This document shows, piece after piece, positions 36,878 to 45,338 of a DNA stretch of 64,000 nt (positions within the stretch are counted from its first letter, which is position 1; each line of letters starts with the position of its first letter). Position numbers and translations under genes: made by a program. Under the pieces are notes generated by a model. That model searched no databases, was not told the origin of the DNA, and worked only from the letters and a program-made list of their open reading frames with translations. Source of the DNA: a bacterium (lineage in GTDB: Bacteria > Zhuqueibacterota > Zhuqueibacteria > Residuimicrobiales > Krinioviventaceae); the NCBI GenBank assembly GCA_029561455.1, contig JAKQIY010000013.1, forward strand, positions 248,001-312,000, read 5' to 3'.

Positions 36878-37783
36878 TTAATTGCTATTTGTAACAGTAA
36901 TAACTTTGCTGTCGGCAACGCTTTTTTGTTGATCATTTTCGGCATTTAAAAAAAGCGCGGCGGCGCCCAATAATGCTATGTGCGGTTGTTCAGTTCTGTC
37001 TATGAACAAATTGTGCAGGGTATGTTTATAGGGAAAAGTATTAATTTGTTCCCACATGGTTTTTTTAAAGTAGCGGTAGGATTGTGATATCGAACCGCCC
37101 AGTATAATGGCTTCCGGATCGAGGGCAAATAAAATTGTGTTTATGGCATTACCTAAATGCACACCATATTGTTCATAAATTTTTAATGATTCCTTGTCCC
37201 CCTGCTCAGCATTTGCAGACAATAGATGTCCCTCGATGCCAAATTCATCTCTAAAAAACGGGCCGCTGCAATAATATTCAAAGATATGTTCCTTGTATAA
37301 AATGGACCCAAATTCGCCGGCGCCGCAGTTGTTACCCGAATAGAGACTGTTATTAATAATAATTCCTGCCCCCATACCTGTACCCAGGGTTAGCCCAACC
37401 ATGTTTTTAAATGGTTTTCCCTTGCCATAATATTTTTCACCAACCGCAAAGCAATTGGCGTCATTATTAACATAGACCGGTTTATTAAAATTTTCTTCCA
37501 CAATATCTTTGAGGTAAACTTTTTCCCACGAGGGTATATTGGGAACATTGTAAACAATGCCTTCTTCAACATCGACCAGGCTGGGAACACCAATGCCAAT
37601 ACCAGCTATATCATTATCAAAAACCTGCTCAATTGCATGGATTAATTCACCGATAATTATATCCTCGCCGGCCTGGGATGAGATATTTATTGAATAATTT
37701 TTGGTAATATTACCCGCTTCAATTCTGCCAATCCTCAGTTTGGTGCCGCCCAAATCAATACCGATTATCGCCTTATTTAACAT
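36878..37783 (-). CDS. ROK-family sugar kinase (zinc motif absent)
   Basis: The start at 37783 is chosen because the ROK fold begins directly there (MLNKAIIGIDLGGTKLRIG, the ATP-phosphate loop); the 29 residues upstream are hydrophobic and unlike the family. The catalytic Asp lies in VNNDANCFAVGE and the second loop in GLTLGTGMGAGII. Most ROK kinases carry a C-G-C zinc cluster after GHxx; here the matching stretch reads AGEFGSILYKEHIFEYYCSG with only one cysteine, so zinc is probably not bound. With a GH2 glucosaminidase-like enzyme in the operon, glucosamine, N-acetylglucosamine or glucose is the likely substrate. Confidence 0.87.
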   Translation of the reverse strand: MLNKAIIGIDLGGTKLRIGRIEAGNITKNYSINISSQAGEDIIIGELIHAIEQVFDNDIAGIGIGVPSLVDVEEGIVYNVPNIPSWEKVYLKDIVEENFNKPVYVNNDANCFAVGEKYYGKGKPFKNMVGLTLGTGMGAGIIINNSLYSGNNCGAGEFGSILYKEHIFEYYCSGPFFRDEFGIEGHLLSANAEQGDKESLKIYEQYGVHLGNAINTILFALDPEAIILGGSISQSYRYFKKTMWEQINTFPYKHTLHNLFIDRTEQPHIALLGAAALFLNAENDQQKSVADSKVITVTNSN

Positions 37784-37982
37784 AATATATACTCTGCCTT
37801 TATCTCCTGGATATATTAAAAAAATGGTAAAACAGGTCTTTAATATAAGGATTAAAATTATCCTATGCAAATTGTAACACTGTATTACATGCTATCCTGG
37901 TTGCGTTCTGTACTTTATTTGCTAGCTCCGGTAAGCGTAAGCTGCAACTCTTCTTTTTTCTCTTTTTTTGTGTAATTACCAG

Positions 37983-39236
37983 TTACATTTCTTTTTTCCT
38001 GGCTTTAAAAGTATCATTGGTTATTATGGGTTTAGCCCAAAAGCCGATGCTAAAAATATATCCCAGTGTGATATAGAGAAACATCATGCCAAATCTCAAG
38101 CCAGCCAGGTCGCCAATAATGCCAATGATCAATGGGATCAGCGCGCCGCCGATAATCGCAGTGCACAAAATGCCGGAAAAGGAACCATGATATTTATCCA
38201 CCGAGTTCAGCGCCAGTGAAAAGATCACCGACCACATAACCGAAGCGAAAAAACCGACCAGTGGAAATGCGTATAGAGCTATACCGGCCGGCCCAAATAA
38301 AGCCAGAGTGAGGCAAATGATAGCGGCGCCGGTAAAAACAATTAAAACATTGCGACTGTCAATCAGTTTTAATAACAGTAAACCTAACAGGCAACCGGCC
38401 GTCAGCAAGCCCCAAAAATACGATACGGTATCGGCGCCAGTGAGCTGCGGATCGAATCCGTGATATATTGATAGAAATTTCGATATCCAGTTCGCAACGC
38501 CTTGTTCAGTACCGACATAGGCAAAAATACCCAAAAAGTAAAGAATAACAAATTTATTGCGGACAAGCTGTTTATACGACGCCCACACCCCGGCCCGTTC
38601 TTCTTCTTTTAATAACACTTTGGGGAGTTTGGCAGCTAAAACGACCGCCACCATAATCAAGCTTGTTAACGCAAATACCCAGTATAGCGATACCCAGGGG
38701 AGATGGGGCGGCACTATTCCGGCTAACAATTTCAGGAGGAAATTAGCATCGCCGGCCGGTTCCTGGAGGTTTTTTACCAGGTAAGTAAATACTTGCGGAC
38801 TGAGAAACGACGCCAGACCGAATATCAACTGCGCCATTACCGAATTAAAGGCAAAGTGCTCTTCACCGCCGGCAGTTCTTAATAATGGATTGATCGCCAC
38901 CTGCAGCATTGCCATGCCGATACCGATCAAAAACAGCGACAGCATTGCGACTTGAAAATAGGGGAACGTAGCAAACAAAAATGAACCCAGAAAAGCCAGG
39001 AAAAATGCCAGGGCCATGACTTTTTTTTCACCATATTTTTCGACCAGCGCCCCGGCGGGTATGGACATGACTCCATACGCGATGAAAAACGAAAAGGGCA
39101 GCAGACCGGCCAGAGTCAAGCTTAACGCAAAACTTTTGATCAGATCCGGGATCAGCGGTCCCAGAATGTTGGTTAAAAATGAAATCACAAAAAATACTAA
39201 AAATATCAATCCGACTAGAAAATAATTTCTCTTCAT
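37983..39236 (-). CDS. sugar MFS transporter (FucP/GGP-type)
   Basis: The 417-residue protein has about twelve membrane segments and the marks of the FucP/fucose-glucose-galactose:H+ symporter group: LGPLIPDLIKSF in the first helices and IGIGMAMLQVAINPLLRTAGGEE in the fourth and fifth. GGAG precedes the ATG. It lies 32 bp after the GH2 gene in the same operon and would take the monosaccharide produced by that enzyme into the cytoplasm. Sugar identity cannot be read from the sequence. Confidence 0.9.
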   Translation of the reverse strand: MKRNYFLVGLIFLVFFVISFLTNILGPLIPDLIKSFALSLTLAGLLPFSFFIAYGVMSIPAGALVEKYGEKKVMALAFFLAFLGSFLFATFPYFQVAMLSLFLIGIGMAMLQVAINPLLRTAGGEEHFAFNSVMAQLIFGLASFLSPQVFTYLVKNLQEPAGDANFLLKLLAGIVPPHLPWVSLYWVFALTSLIMVAVVLAAKLPKVLLKEEERAGVWASYKQLVRNKFVILYFLGIFAYVGTEQGVANWISKFLSIYHGFDPQLTGADTVSYFWGLLTAGCLLGLLLLKLIDSRNVLIVFTGAAIICLTLALFGPAGIALYAFPLVGFFASVMWSVIFSLALNSVDKYHGSFSGILCTAIIGGALIPLIIGIIGDLAGLRFGMMFLYITLGYIFSIGFWAKPIITNDTFKARKKEM

Positions 39237-39267
39237 CAGTTATTTGCTCCTTCAGGTCTGAATAATT

Positions 39268-41886
39268 TTATAAACTGTTCACATTCCAGCCGCTTAACCG
39301 GAATGCCGGTTTGTCGCCTTTTAAATCGTCCTTGGAAAACCGTCCGGTTATTTCCTTGACTTCTCCGGGCAGAACCGAGATATAATTATCATCCCAAAAA
39401 ATTGGCAGAATTGAATTACCGCTTGCCTGACCATATTCATTCAGGTCGATAAAAAAACCTATAACATCTGACGGGTTTTTCAAAACAACCTTTACTTCGT
39501 ACTCTTTACCGAGGTCTATAAACTGGTGGGTAACCTCCAGGGTTGTTTGCGGTAATTCATGCAGGGCGGTAAAATCGGCATATTCTTTATTGGGCGTTAC
39601 AAACCACAGAGTGCCTTCTTCATCCAGGATATCCGCTTTGGTCGATAACCAGTAGAAATTATTGCATATTTCTTGATTCTGAGAGTTGCATAATTTTAAA
39701 TCTACAAAATAAACCGATGACAAACCATCAATTTTTGGCAGTTCAAAGATCTTCCGGGACTCGTTTTCATCAATGTTTACCTGAATACTGTGCTCAAATA
39801 CTCGTTTCGAATCCAGGGTAAATACCTGAATTTCAGCCCGGTAATTTTCAAACGCACTAAATGTATCGTTCGTCAGGTAAATATCCTGATCGCCATAATT
39901 ATAAATGATGTTGACCGGTTTACATGCTGTTTTGGTTCCGTAAAAAGCGCCGTTCGGCATCAGGTAATAGTCATATAACTGCCAGTACAGTTCCGGCCAG
40001 GCGGAGTTGAGCATCCATTGGATGACACCTGTCGAGTTATATTTGTTCACTGCAAAAGCCTCGAACATGGCGCGGATGGCCTCGTAATTGGCCATTTGCG
40101 CTTTTTGTAAATATTCTTCCAGGCTTGCCGGGGCGCCGTAACGACGATTGAGCGCATTATTATAGCGATCCAGTTTGTTGAATTCATTCCGCCCGCAATG
40201 GTAATTCCACATTTCATCGATCGGCCACAAATGTTCCGGGGGGATCATCTTTTTAATGCTTTCCAGCGGCGCGGGCTGCGGCCCCGGTCCGGTTTCCGTA
40301 TTGAACCCAAAAGCGCCGCCGTTCTTCTTGTCCACATACCAATAGTTGGGCGTCACATAATCATAAGGGCCGTTCATTTTAACGGCGCTTGGCCCGCTTA
40401 TATCGCTTGTTTTATAGCTGCAACTCATTAGCAATGGACGGGTGGGATCGATAGCGGCAAATAATTCATTATACCTGTTTTCCAGAGCCGGTCGCGGCAG
40501 TCTGTCGCTACCCATAACCCATACAAATAGAGCGGGATGGTTACGCAGCCACAGCGCCTGGTCTTGGGTGTACCTGGTTACCAGCTCCATTTGCTGCGTC
40601 GTGATAACGCCGCCGAATTCATCGACCGGGCCGCCCAGGTAATTATCCCATTCCCACTGACAACTCCACCCGGCCATCAGCAGAATGCCATATTGATCGG
40701 CCAGATCATATAATTTTTCACTGCTTCCCCAAAAGCCTTCCAGCCGAATAGTGTTCAAATTCATGAATTTGGTATATTTGATCTGATCTTCGATTTTCTT
40801 GTCGTCATCAGCCAGGAACAGATCATCGACCCAGCCGCCGCCGCGAATGAGAACCTTTTTACCGTTGATTTTATAACCGCGGTGTCCTTCGTCATTAATA
40901 TAATCCGCCACCTCGCGAATACCGAACTGCACCGCCCGCGTATCGGAAACCCGGTTACCGGTTTCAGCGCTCAACGTCAATTGATATAAATTGGGTTCGC
41001 CCAGGTTATTGGGCCACCACAATCGGGGATTGTCAATTTTTAACATTGTGTACTGTTGCGGTGAAAAGGAGAGACGCTTTATTTCATGCGGTGCCAGTGA
41101 GAACTTTTGGTTGAATACGAGCTTGTCGATCCGGCCGTGTAAAACGCCCTCAATCTGCCGGTCGCTATGATTGACCAGATCGGCAGAGATTGTCAGTTCG
41201 GCTTGCGCCAGAGTTTCCAGGTTCACCTTACTTTGCACAAAAGGATAGTCTACCGAAACCGCGCCGGTGGTGCGTAGTTTGACCTGCCGCCAAATTCCCA
41301 TATTGGCGTCCGGCGGTCTGGGATTCCAGTCCACAAAGCCGATAGTAAAATCACCGGGTTGAGGCGGAAATACTTCCACGGCCAGAATATTGTTTGCGGT
41401 ATTCACATACCGGGTAATATCCAGGTCGAAAATACGAAATGCCCCGACCAGAGTATCGGCCGATGCGATTTGCTGTCCGTTCAGCCAGATATTGGCGCTA
41501 TAATTAATCCCTTCAAAGATCAGCCTGATGTTTTCTTGAGCCGCAACCTTGAATTCCCTGCGATACCACCACGAGTTTTTAAATTGTGCGGTGGGAATGG
41601 TTTCAAGATTATTTCCCATAAAGGGATCATGGTAGACATTGTTCTTTACCAGGGCGGCCATAACTGTGGCTGGGACGTCGGTGGGGTACCAGCCGGTGAT
41701 ATCATATCCGGCGCCTGAAATTAATGCGCCGCTTTCTTTAACCTCGGCAGAGGAACGAATAAACCAATCGTTTTTAAGCGCAGTCTCATTTTGCATAATA
41801 GTTTCCGTTTTTTTGCATAAAATCAATATTGAAATTGTAATTGGAAACAAGATCACAATAAGTGATTTTAAATATTTTATTAACAT
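39268..41886 (-). CDS. GH2 exo-beta-glucosaminidase-like lipoprotein
   Basis: The ATG at 41886 has GAGG 9 bp upstream and gives a lipoprotein-like signal (ISILILC). The ~872-residue enzyme has a GH2 sugar-binding domain (GWYPTDVPATVMAALV, SWWYRREF), immunoglobulin-like domains and a TIM barrel. The first pages of the barrel read GKKVLIRGGGWVDDLF. The acid/base position is Asp (~461, WVMGSD) instead of the usual Glu, and the nucleophile is Glu (~531, FNTETGPG). An Asp in this place, ~70 residues before the Glu, is what I recall for exo-beta-D-glucosaminidase CsxA and endo-beta-mannosidases of GH2. Chitosan or another amino-sugar oligosaccharide is therefore the likely substrate. It is the first gene of its operon. 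Confidence 0.85.
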   Translation of the reverse strand: MLIKYLKSLIVILFPITISILILCKKTETIMQNETALKNDWFIRSSAEVKESGALISGAGYDITGWYPTDVPATVMAALVKNNVYHDPFMGNNLETIPTAQFKNSWWYRREFKVAAQENIRLIFEGINYSANIWLNGQQIASADTLVGAFRIFDLDITRYVNTANNILAVEVFPPQPGDFTIGFVDWNPRPPDANMGIWRQVKLRTTGAVSVDYPFVQSKVNLETLAQAELTISADLVNHSDRQIEGVLHGRIDKLVFNQKFSLAPHEIKRLSFSPQQYTMLKIDNPRLWWPNNLGEPNLYQLTLSAETGNRVSDTRAVQFGIREVADYINDEGHRGYKINGKKVLIRGGGWVDDLFLADDDKKIEDQIKYTKFMNLNTIRLEGFWGSSEKLYDLADQYGILLMAGWSCQWEWDNYLGGPVDEFGGVITTQQMELVTRYTQDQALWLRNHPALFVWVMGSDRLPRPALENRYNELFAAIDPTRPLLMSCSYKTSDISGPSAVKMNGPYDYVTPNYWYVDKKNGGAFGFNTETGPGPQPAPLESIKKMIPPEHLWPIDEMWNYHCGRNEFNKLDRYNNALNRRYGAPASLEEYLQKAQMANYEAIRAMFEAFAVNKYNSTGVIQWMLNSAWPELYWQLYDYYLMPNGAFYGTKTACKPVNIIYNYGDQDIYLTNDTFSAFENYRAEIQVFTLDSKRVFEHSIQVNIDENESRKIFELPKIDGLSSVYFVDLKLCNSQNQEICNNFYWLSTKADILDEEGTLWFVTPNKEYADFTALHELPQTTLEVTHQFIDLGKEYEVKVVLKNPSDVIGFFIDLNEYGQASGNSILPIFWDDNYISVLPGEVKEITGRFSKDDLKGDKPAFRLSGWNVNSL

Positions 41887-42013
41887 TTTAGTTAACCTCA
41901 ATTTCTTTATCATTTTATATATTTTATAATTTTGTAAAACATATTCAATCTTGTAAATATTACAAATTTGAATAGAAATAAAATGCAGAGGAATGAATTA
42001 TTTAGATTAAAAA

Positions 42014-42080
42014 AGTTATCGGTAACTGTTATCGTTAACATTTCTAAATAAATTATAATAGATATTTGTAATAAATGCAA
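42014..42080 (-). promoter_or_regulatory. promoter with two tandem LacI-type operators for the GH2 operon
   Basis: On the minus strand TTGCAT (42075-42080) and TATAAT (42052-42057) are 17 bp apart. Beginning about 12 bp after the -10 are two adjacent near-palindromes: TGTTAACGATAACA (42027-42040) and AGTTACCGATAACT (42014-42027), 13 bp apart. They fit the TGTTAACGNTAACA form common for LacI-family repressors. Both cover the first transcribed bases, a place where bound repressor blocks transcription. The operon's last gene encodes a LacI-family protein. Confidence 0.7.
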
Positions 42081-42236
42081 GTTATATTTTAGCATCAAGC
42101 TATTTTTAGGTAAATCAGAGTTTTGCAATTTTTTATCAGATAGTCGATGAAAAGGAATGAAAGAAAAATTGTTGTTTTATAATCCAGCAATATAAAAATT
42201 AAATATAAGCTCTTACCTGAAACCCGGCAAGTATTG

Positions 42237-42264
42237 GCAGGGGCAATACCTGAATTGCCCCTGC
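42237..42264 (-). terminator. hairpin after the P5C-dehydrogenase gene
   Basis: GCAGGGGCAAT (42237-42247) pairs perfectly with ATTGCCCCTGC (42254-42264) around ACCTGA. It begins 12 bp past the stop codon of the minus-strand gene but is not followed by a T-run on that strand, so it may protect the mRNA end or work as a weak terminator. Confidence 0.5.
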
Positions 42265-42275
42265 TAGCATAATTC

Positions 42276-43826
42276 CTACAACAACTTTTCGCTGATCGAC
42301 TTGGCTTGCATGAACAAACCCAGGTAATCGCGGCCGCCGGCTTTAGAATCCGTGCCGCTCATATTAAAGCCGCCAAATGGGTGCGCGCCGACCATTGCGC
42401 CGGTACATTTACGGTTAATGTACAGGTTGCCGACATGGAAATCCTGCTTGGCCGTTTCGATCTTGTAACGATTTCTGGTATAGACCGCGCCGGTCAGACC
42501 ATATTCCGTACTGTTGGCTATCTGCAGCGCTTCTGTAAAATTTTTCACCTTGAGCACCGCCAGCACCGGACCAAAGATCTCTTCCTGATCCAGTCGGGAA
42601 CCAGGATTCACCCCGGCAAAGACCGTCGGCGCAATGAAATAACCCTTATCGGATACTTTATTTCCGCCGGCCACTAGTTTATGGTTCTTTTTGCCATAGT
42701 CAATATAGGAAAGGATTTTTTCTTCCGATGCTTTATTGATGACCGGCCCCATATACATGGCCAGGTTTTCCACATCGCCAACGCTGAGCTTTTTAGTGCG
42801 TTCAACCACCATTTCCAAAACCTGGTCATGTATATCCTCAACCAGAATAGCGCGGGAGCAGGCCGAGCATTTTTGTCCCTGAAAACCGAACGCCGAAGCG
42901 ACGATGTTGGCAGCGGCGTCTTCAAGATTTGCTTCGCTATCCACTATGATTGTATCTTTGCCGCCCATTTCGGCAATAACGCGCTTGACCCAGATTTGTC
43001 CGGGTGACAGGCGGCTGGCCAGTTCGTTGATCCGTAAACCGACCTCTTTAGAGCCGGTAAAGCTGATGAATCGGGTTTTGGGATGTTCCACAATATAATC
43101 GCCGATCTCTGCGCCGCTGCCGGGAATATAATTGAGCACCCCGTCGGGCAGTCCGGCTTCACGCATAATCTCCACCAGCCGATAGCCGATAGCGGGAGAG
43201 TCGCTGGCCGGTTTAAGCAGCACGGTATTGCCGGCTACAATTGCAGCGGTAGTCATGCCGGTAAGGATAGCCATCGGAAAATTCCATGGCGGAATGGCCG
43301 CGCCCACACCCAGGGGAATATAGACCTGTTCCGGGTATTCATTCGGGAATGGCGTGGCACCTTTGAGTTCGCTCCAGCGGATCATTTCGCGGGCATAGAA
43401 ATCCAGAAAATCCACCGCTTCGGAGGTATCGGCTTCGGCTTCCGCCCAGCTTTTACCGGTTTCATAGATCATCCAGGCGTTGATCTCGTATTTCCGCTTG
43501 CGAAGAATTTGTGCGGCTTTGAGGAGAACGATCGCCCGTTCCTTGGGCGCTACTTTTTTCCATTTTTCAAACGCCCTTAATGCGGCATCCATTGCCAGAT
43601 CAACTTCCTTTTTCCCGGCTTTGTAAAATGTGCCGACCACCTCTTCCTGGCGTGAAGGATTATAACTTTTGTATACAGCGCCGGTTGTAACATCTTTACC
43701 GTCAATATAGAGGGGATATGTTTTGTCAAACTGACTTTTTACTTTTTGCAGCGCTTCTTTCTGTGCCTGTGCAAATTCCGGTTTGGAAAAATCGGTATAA
43801 CTTTCATTGCGAAATTCGGCCAGCAT
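42276..43826 (-). CDS. rocA: L-glutamate gamma-semialdehyde (delta-1-pyrroline-5-carboxylate) dehydrogenase
   Basis: The ~516-residue NAD-dependent enzyme oxidises glutamate semialdehyde, the second step of proline breakdown. Full-length agreement with the RocA/PruA type is visible from YPLYIDGKDV through PPWNFPMAI, ISFTGSKEVG, the catalytic Glu ~286 (IAEMGGKD) and Cys ~320 (FQGQKCSACSR) to NRKCTGAMVGAHPFGG. The second of two neighbouring ATG codons (43826) is chosen because AGGAGG lies 7 bp before it. No proline dehydrogenase gene lies in the window. It shares an operon with a TPR protein and the SelW-like selenoprotein. Confidence 0.93.
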   Translation of the reverse strand: MLAEFRNESYTDFSKPEFAQAQKEALQKVKSQFDKTYPLYIDGKDVTTGAVYKSYNPSRQEEVVGTFYKAGKKEVDLAMDAALRAFEKWKKVAPKERAIVLLKAAQILRKRKYEINAWMIYETGKSWAEAEADTSEAVDFLDFYAREMIRWSELKGATPFPNEYPEQVYIPLGVGAAIPPWNFPMAILTGMTTAAIVAGNTVLLKPASDSPAIGYRLVEIMREAGLPDGVLNYIPGSGAEIGDYIVEHPKTRFISFTGSKEVGLRINELASRLSPGQIWVKRVIAEMGGKDTIIVDSEANLEDAAANIVASAFGFQGQKCSACSRAILVEDIHDQVLEMVVERTKKLSVGDVENLAMYMGPVINKASEEKILSYIDYGKKNHKLVAGGNKVSDKGYFIAPTVFAGVNPGSRLDQEEIFGPVLAVLKVKNFTEALQIANSTEYGLTGAVYTRNRYKIETAKQDFHVGNLYINRKCTGAMVGAHPFGGFNMSGTDSKAGGRDYLGLFMQAKSISEKLL

Positions 43827-43866
43827 AAGCATACCTCCTGTTTTGGTTCAGTTCATTTGGAGAATC

Positions 43867-44916
43867 TCAATTCTGCAAATTTTTTATTTCCCGGTTACAG
43901 GTCATTATACATAATGCTAACAAACCTGCCAGTATATTTTCATCCATTTTTTGGATATGTTCCTGATTATGTGTGATGGGTTTGGCGATTGAAAATAATA
44001 ACAGCAATGCGGTGGCGATTCTCAACGGCAGCGCTACAACGAGTTGCTGAAATTGTGAGGCGTTAATAAATTCTGCTTCCAGACCAAATACGGCGCTGTC
44101 CCTGCTGATTTGTTCCAAAAGCAAAGCCATGATCAGTCCGGCCAACTCGGGAAAATGACCTTCCTGCAATAATTTTAGCGCTTCCAGACCAAACCGGGCA
44201 TCGGTCTCCAGATCAGTCATCTCTTGCAGCATATTGTCTAATTCCTGCCTGCCGTTTTCAAGTAACCGGCCCAACTCGCCGGCGCCAAGTAAATCCAGCA
44301 CCTGGGCAAGATTTTGCCTTTGATTGGCAGGTGTGCGCAAAAATTCATACACCGGTATATTGAGCGACATCCAGCGATTATCATATCCTTCAGTGCGAGT
44401 CTCAACTTGATCACCGGCATCGAGATAAAGTTGCTCAAAATCGGTAAATTCCAGTCCCGGTAAAAGATAGTACACCAGCACATCGAGTGACGTATTCTCT
44501 TCCCATTCATACTCTTTACTTGCCGCTTGCTTGAGCAGCAGCCTGGCTTTGATGATCACTCCGCATTTGTATGCAGCCAGAGCGGCCAGAAACAGTGCTT
44601 CCGCCGGGCGTATTTTTTGTTTAAATAGTCCTTCGTAATCCTGCAGCGCTTGCTTGTATTTACCGAGCGCCAGCAGGGCTTCGCAGCGGGTTTCAGCATA
44701 TTCCGGCTGTTTGGCGGCAGACAGGGGAGTGTAAATCCTTAACGCCTGCTCGGTATTGCCCAACGCCAGGTAACACCGGGCTATAAACACCCGGAGCAAA
44801 TGATTATCGGGATTTTGGGCTGATAATTGTTCAATTGCCGAACAGGCTTGTTTGATCTTCCCCTGTTGTACTAATTCTTCTGCTGCATGCAGGTTTTGTG
44901 AAATTGGTTGTGTCAT
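43867..44916 (-). CDS. TPR-repeat protein
   Basis: The 349-residue protein begins with three to four tetratricopeptide repeats (AAEELVQQGKIKQACSAIEQ, HLLRVFIARCYLALGNTEQAL, ETRCEALLALGKYKQALQDY) and continues into an alpha-helical part of unknown kind. No signal peptide is seen, so it is probably cytoplasmic and acts as a scaffold. It starts 12 bp after the SelW-like gene and ends 40 bp before the P5C dehydrogenase, so the three are one operon. Confidence 0.7.
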   Translation of the reverse strand: MTQPISQNLHAAEELVQQGKIKQACSAIEQLSAQNPDNHLLRVFIARCYLALGNTEQALRIYTPLSAAKQPEYAETRCEALLALGKYKQALQDYEGLFKQKIRPAEALFLAALAAYKCGVIIKARLLLKQAASKEYEWEENTSLDVLVYYLLPGLEFTDFEQLYLDAGDQVETRTEGYDNRWMSLNIPVYEFLRTPANQRQNLAQVLDLLGAGELGRLLENGRQELDNMLQEMTDLETDARFGLEALKLLQEGHFPELAGLIMALLLEQISRDSAVFGLEAEFINASQFQQLVVALPLRIATALLLLFSIAKPITHNQEHIQKMDENILAGLLALCIMTCNREIKNLQN

Positions 44917-44928
44917 ATAATCCGGTCT

Positions 44929-45144
44929 TTATCCCAATTTTGCAAAAATTTCATTCGCTTCAGGAAAACGTCCGGTCGCTTTTTTGGAAAAGACCAATAC
45001 ATCATCCTTGCGTACTTCAAACACCCCGCCGCTCGATTTAATCAGAGTTGCATCGATTTGGTATTTGTTTTTTATCTCATCAGCCAGCCTGGCTGCTTTG
45101 GGATAATAGTTTCACATATCACAGTATTCTATAGTAATCTTCAT
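44929..45144 (-). CDS. SelW/Rdx-family selenoprotein with in-frame UGA
   Basis: Read from ATG 45144 (GGAAAGGA lies 6 bp upstream), the frame is interrupted only by TGA at 45112-45114 (codon 11) and then runs to TAA at 44929-44931, giving 71 residues. The sequence before the TGA is MKITIEYCDM, so the codon falls exactly on the second redox position of the Rdx motif C-x-x-U. After it come NYYPKAARLADEIKNKY, LIKSSGGVFEVRKDD and FSKKATGRFPEANEI, all typical of SelW/Rdx thioredoxin-fold redox proteins. A SECIS-like hairpin lies right after the TGA. Ordinary gene callers miss this gene or shorten it. Selenocysteine insertion also needs selA, selB, selC and selD, which are not in this window. Confidence 0.9.
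45072..45106 (-). promoter_or_regulatory. bacterial SECIS-like hairpin
   Basis: In the mRNA CAGCCA (45090-45095) pairs with UGGCUG (45081-45086) around the loop GGC (45087-45089), and an outer helix UUAUC (45102-45106)/GAUAA (45072-45076) can form below it. The apical loop begins 22 nt after the UGA and carries G at its first positions, as the bacterial SECIS model (loop 16-37 nt after the UGA, G in the first two loop bases) requires. Confidence 0.75.
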
Positions 45145-45195
45145 AAATAATCCTTTCCATTAATGTACAGATTTACTTGCTGTTTTCGTCCAGTC

Positions 45196-45224
45196 AATAT
45201 AAAAAATAGTTTTCGGATTGTCAA
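45196..45224 (-). promoter_or_regulatory. promoter of the SelW-TPR-P5CDH operon
   Basis: On the minus strand TTGACA (45219-45224) and TATATT (45196-45201) are separated by 17 bp. A start near 45189 leaves a leader of about 45 nt before the SelW-like ATG. A nominal minus-strand ORF of 60 codons (45141-45323) contains this promoter and is most likely not a gene. Confidence 0.7.
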
Positions 45225-45338
45225 CACTTGTTCACTGTTAACCTGAAAATGACCTTCTGCGATTCTAACTTGACCTTCTTTCAGCTTGATAAATTGCCTG
45301 AATATGTGTAATTTATTCTTCACGAACAGGAGCCCATG

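Larger units (their letters stand above)
41887..42275. other. 389-bp spacer between the GH2 and P5C-dehydrogenase operons
   Basis: Apart from the promoter/operators at 42014-42080 and the hairpin at 42237-42264, I see only AT-rich sequence. The stretch 42081-42236 holds no convincing reading frame or RNA. Confidence 0.6.

Noticed and set aside
42237-42264. The perfect 11-bp hairpin as a riboswitch or attachment site.
   Set aside because: It is short, has no conserved loop and stands just behind a stop codon, where a simple 3' hairpin is the easiest reading.
43083-43580. A 165-codon + strand ORF.
   Set aside because: It is the antisense shadow of the well-conserved P5C dehydrogenase.
44908-45150. 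An 80-codon + strand ORF opposite the SelW-like gene.
   Set aside because: It is the antisense shadow of the selenoprotein gene, with no start signal or family resemblance.
45141-45323. A 60-codon minus-strand ORF upstream of the SelW-like gene.
   Set aside because: It contains the operon promoter, lacks a ribosome-binding site and has no recognisable protein features.
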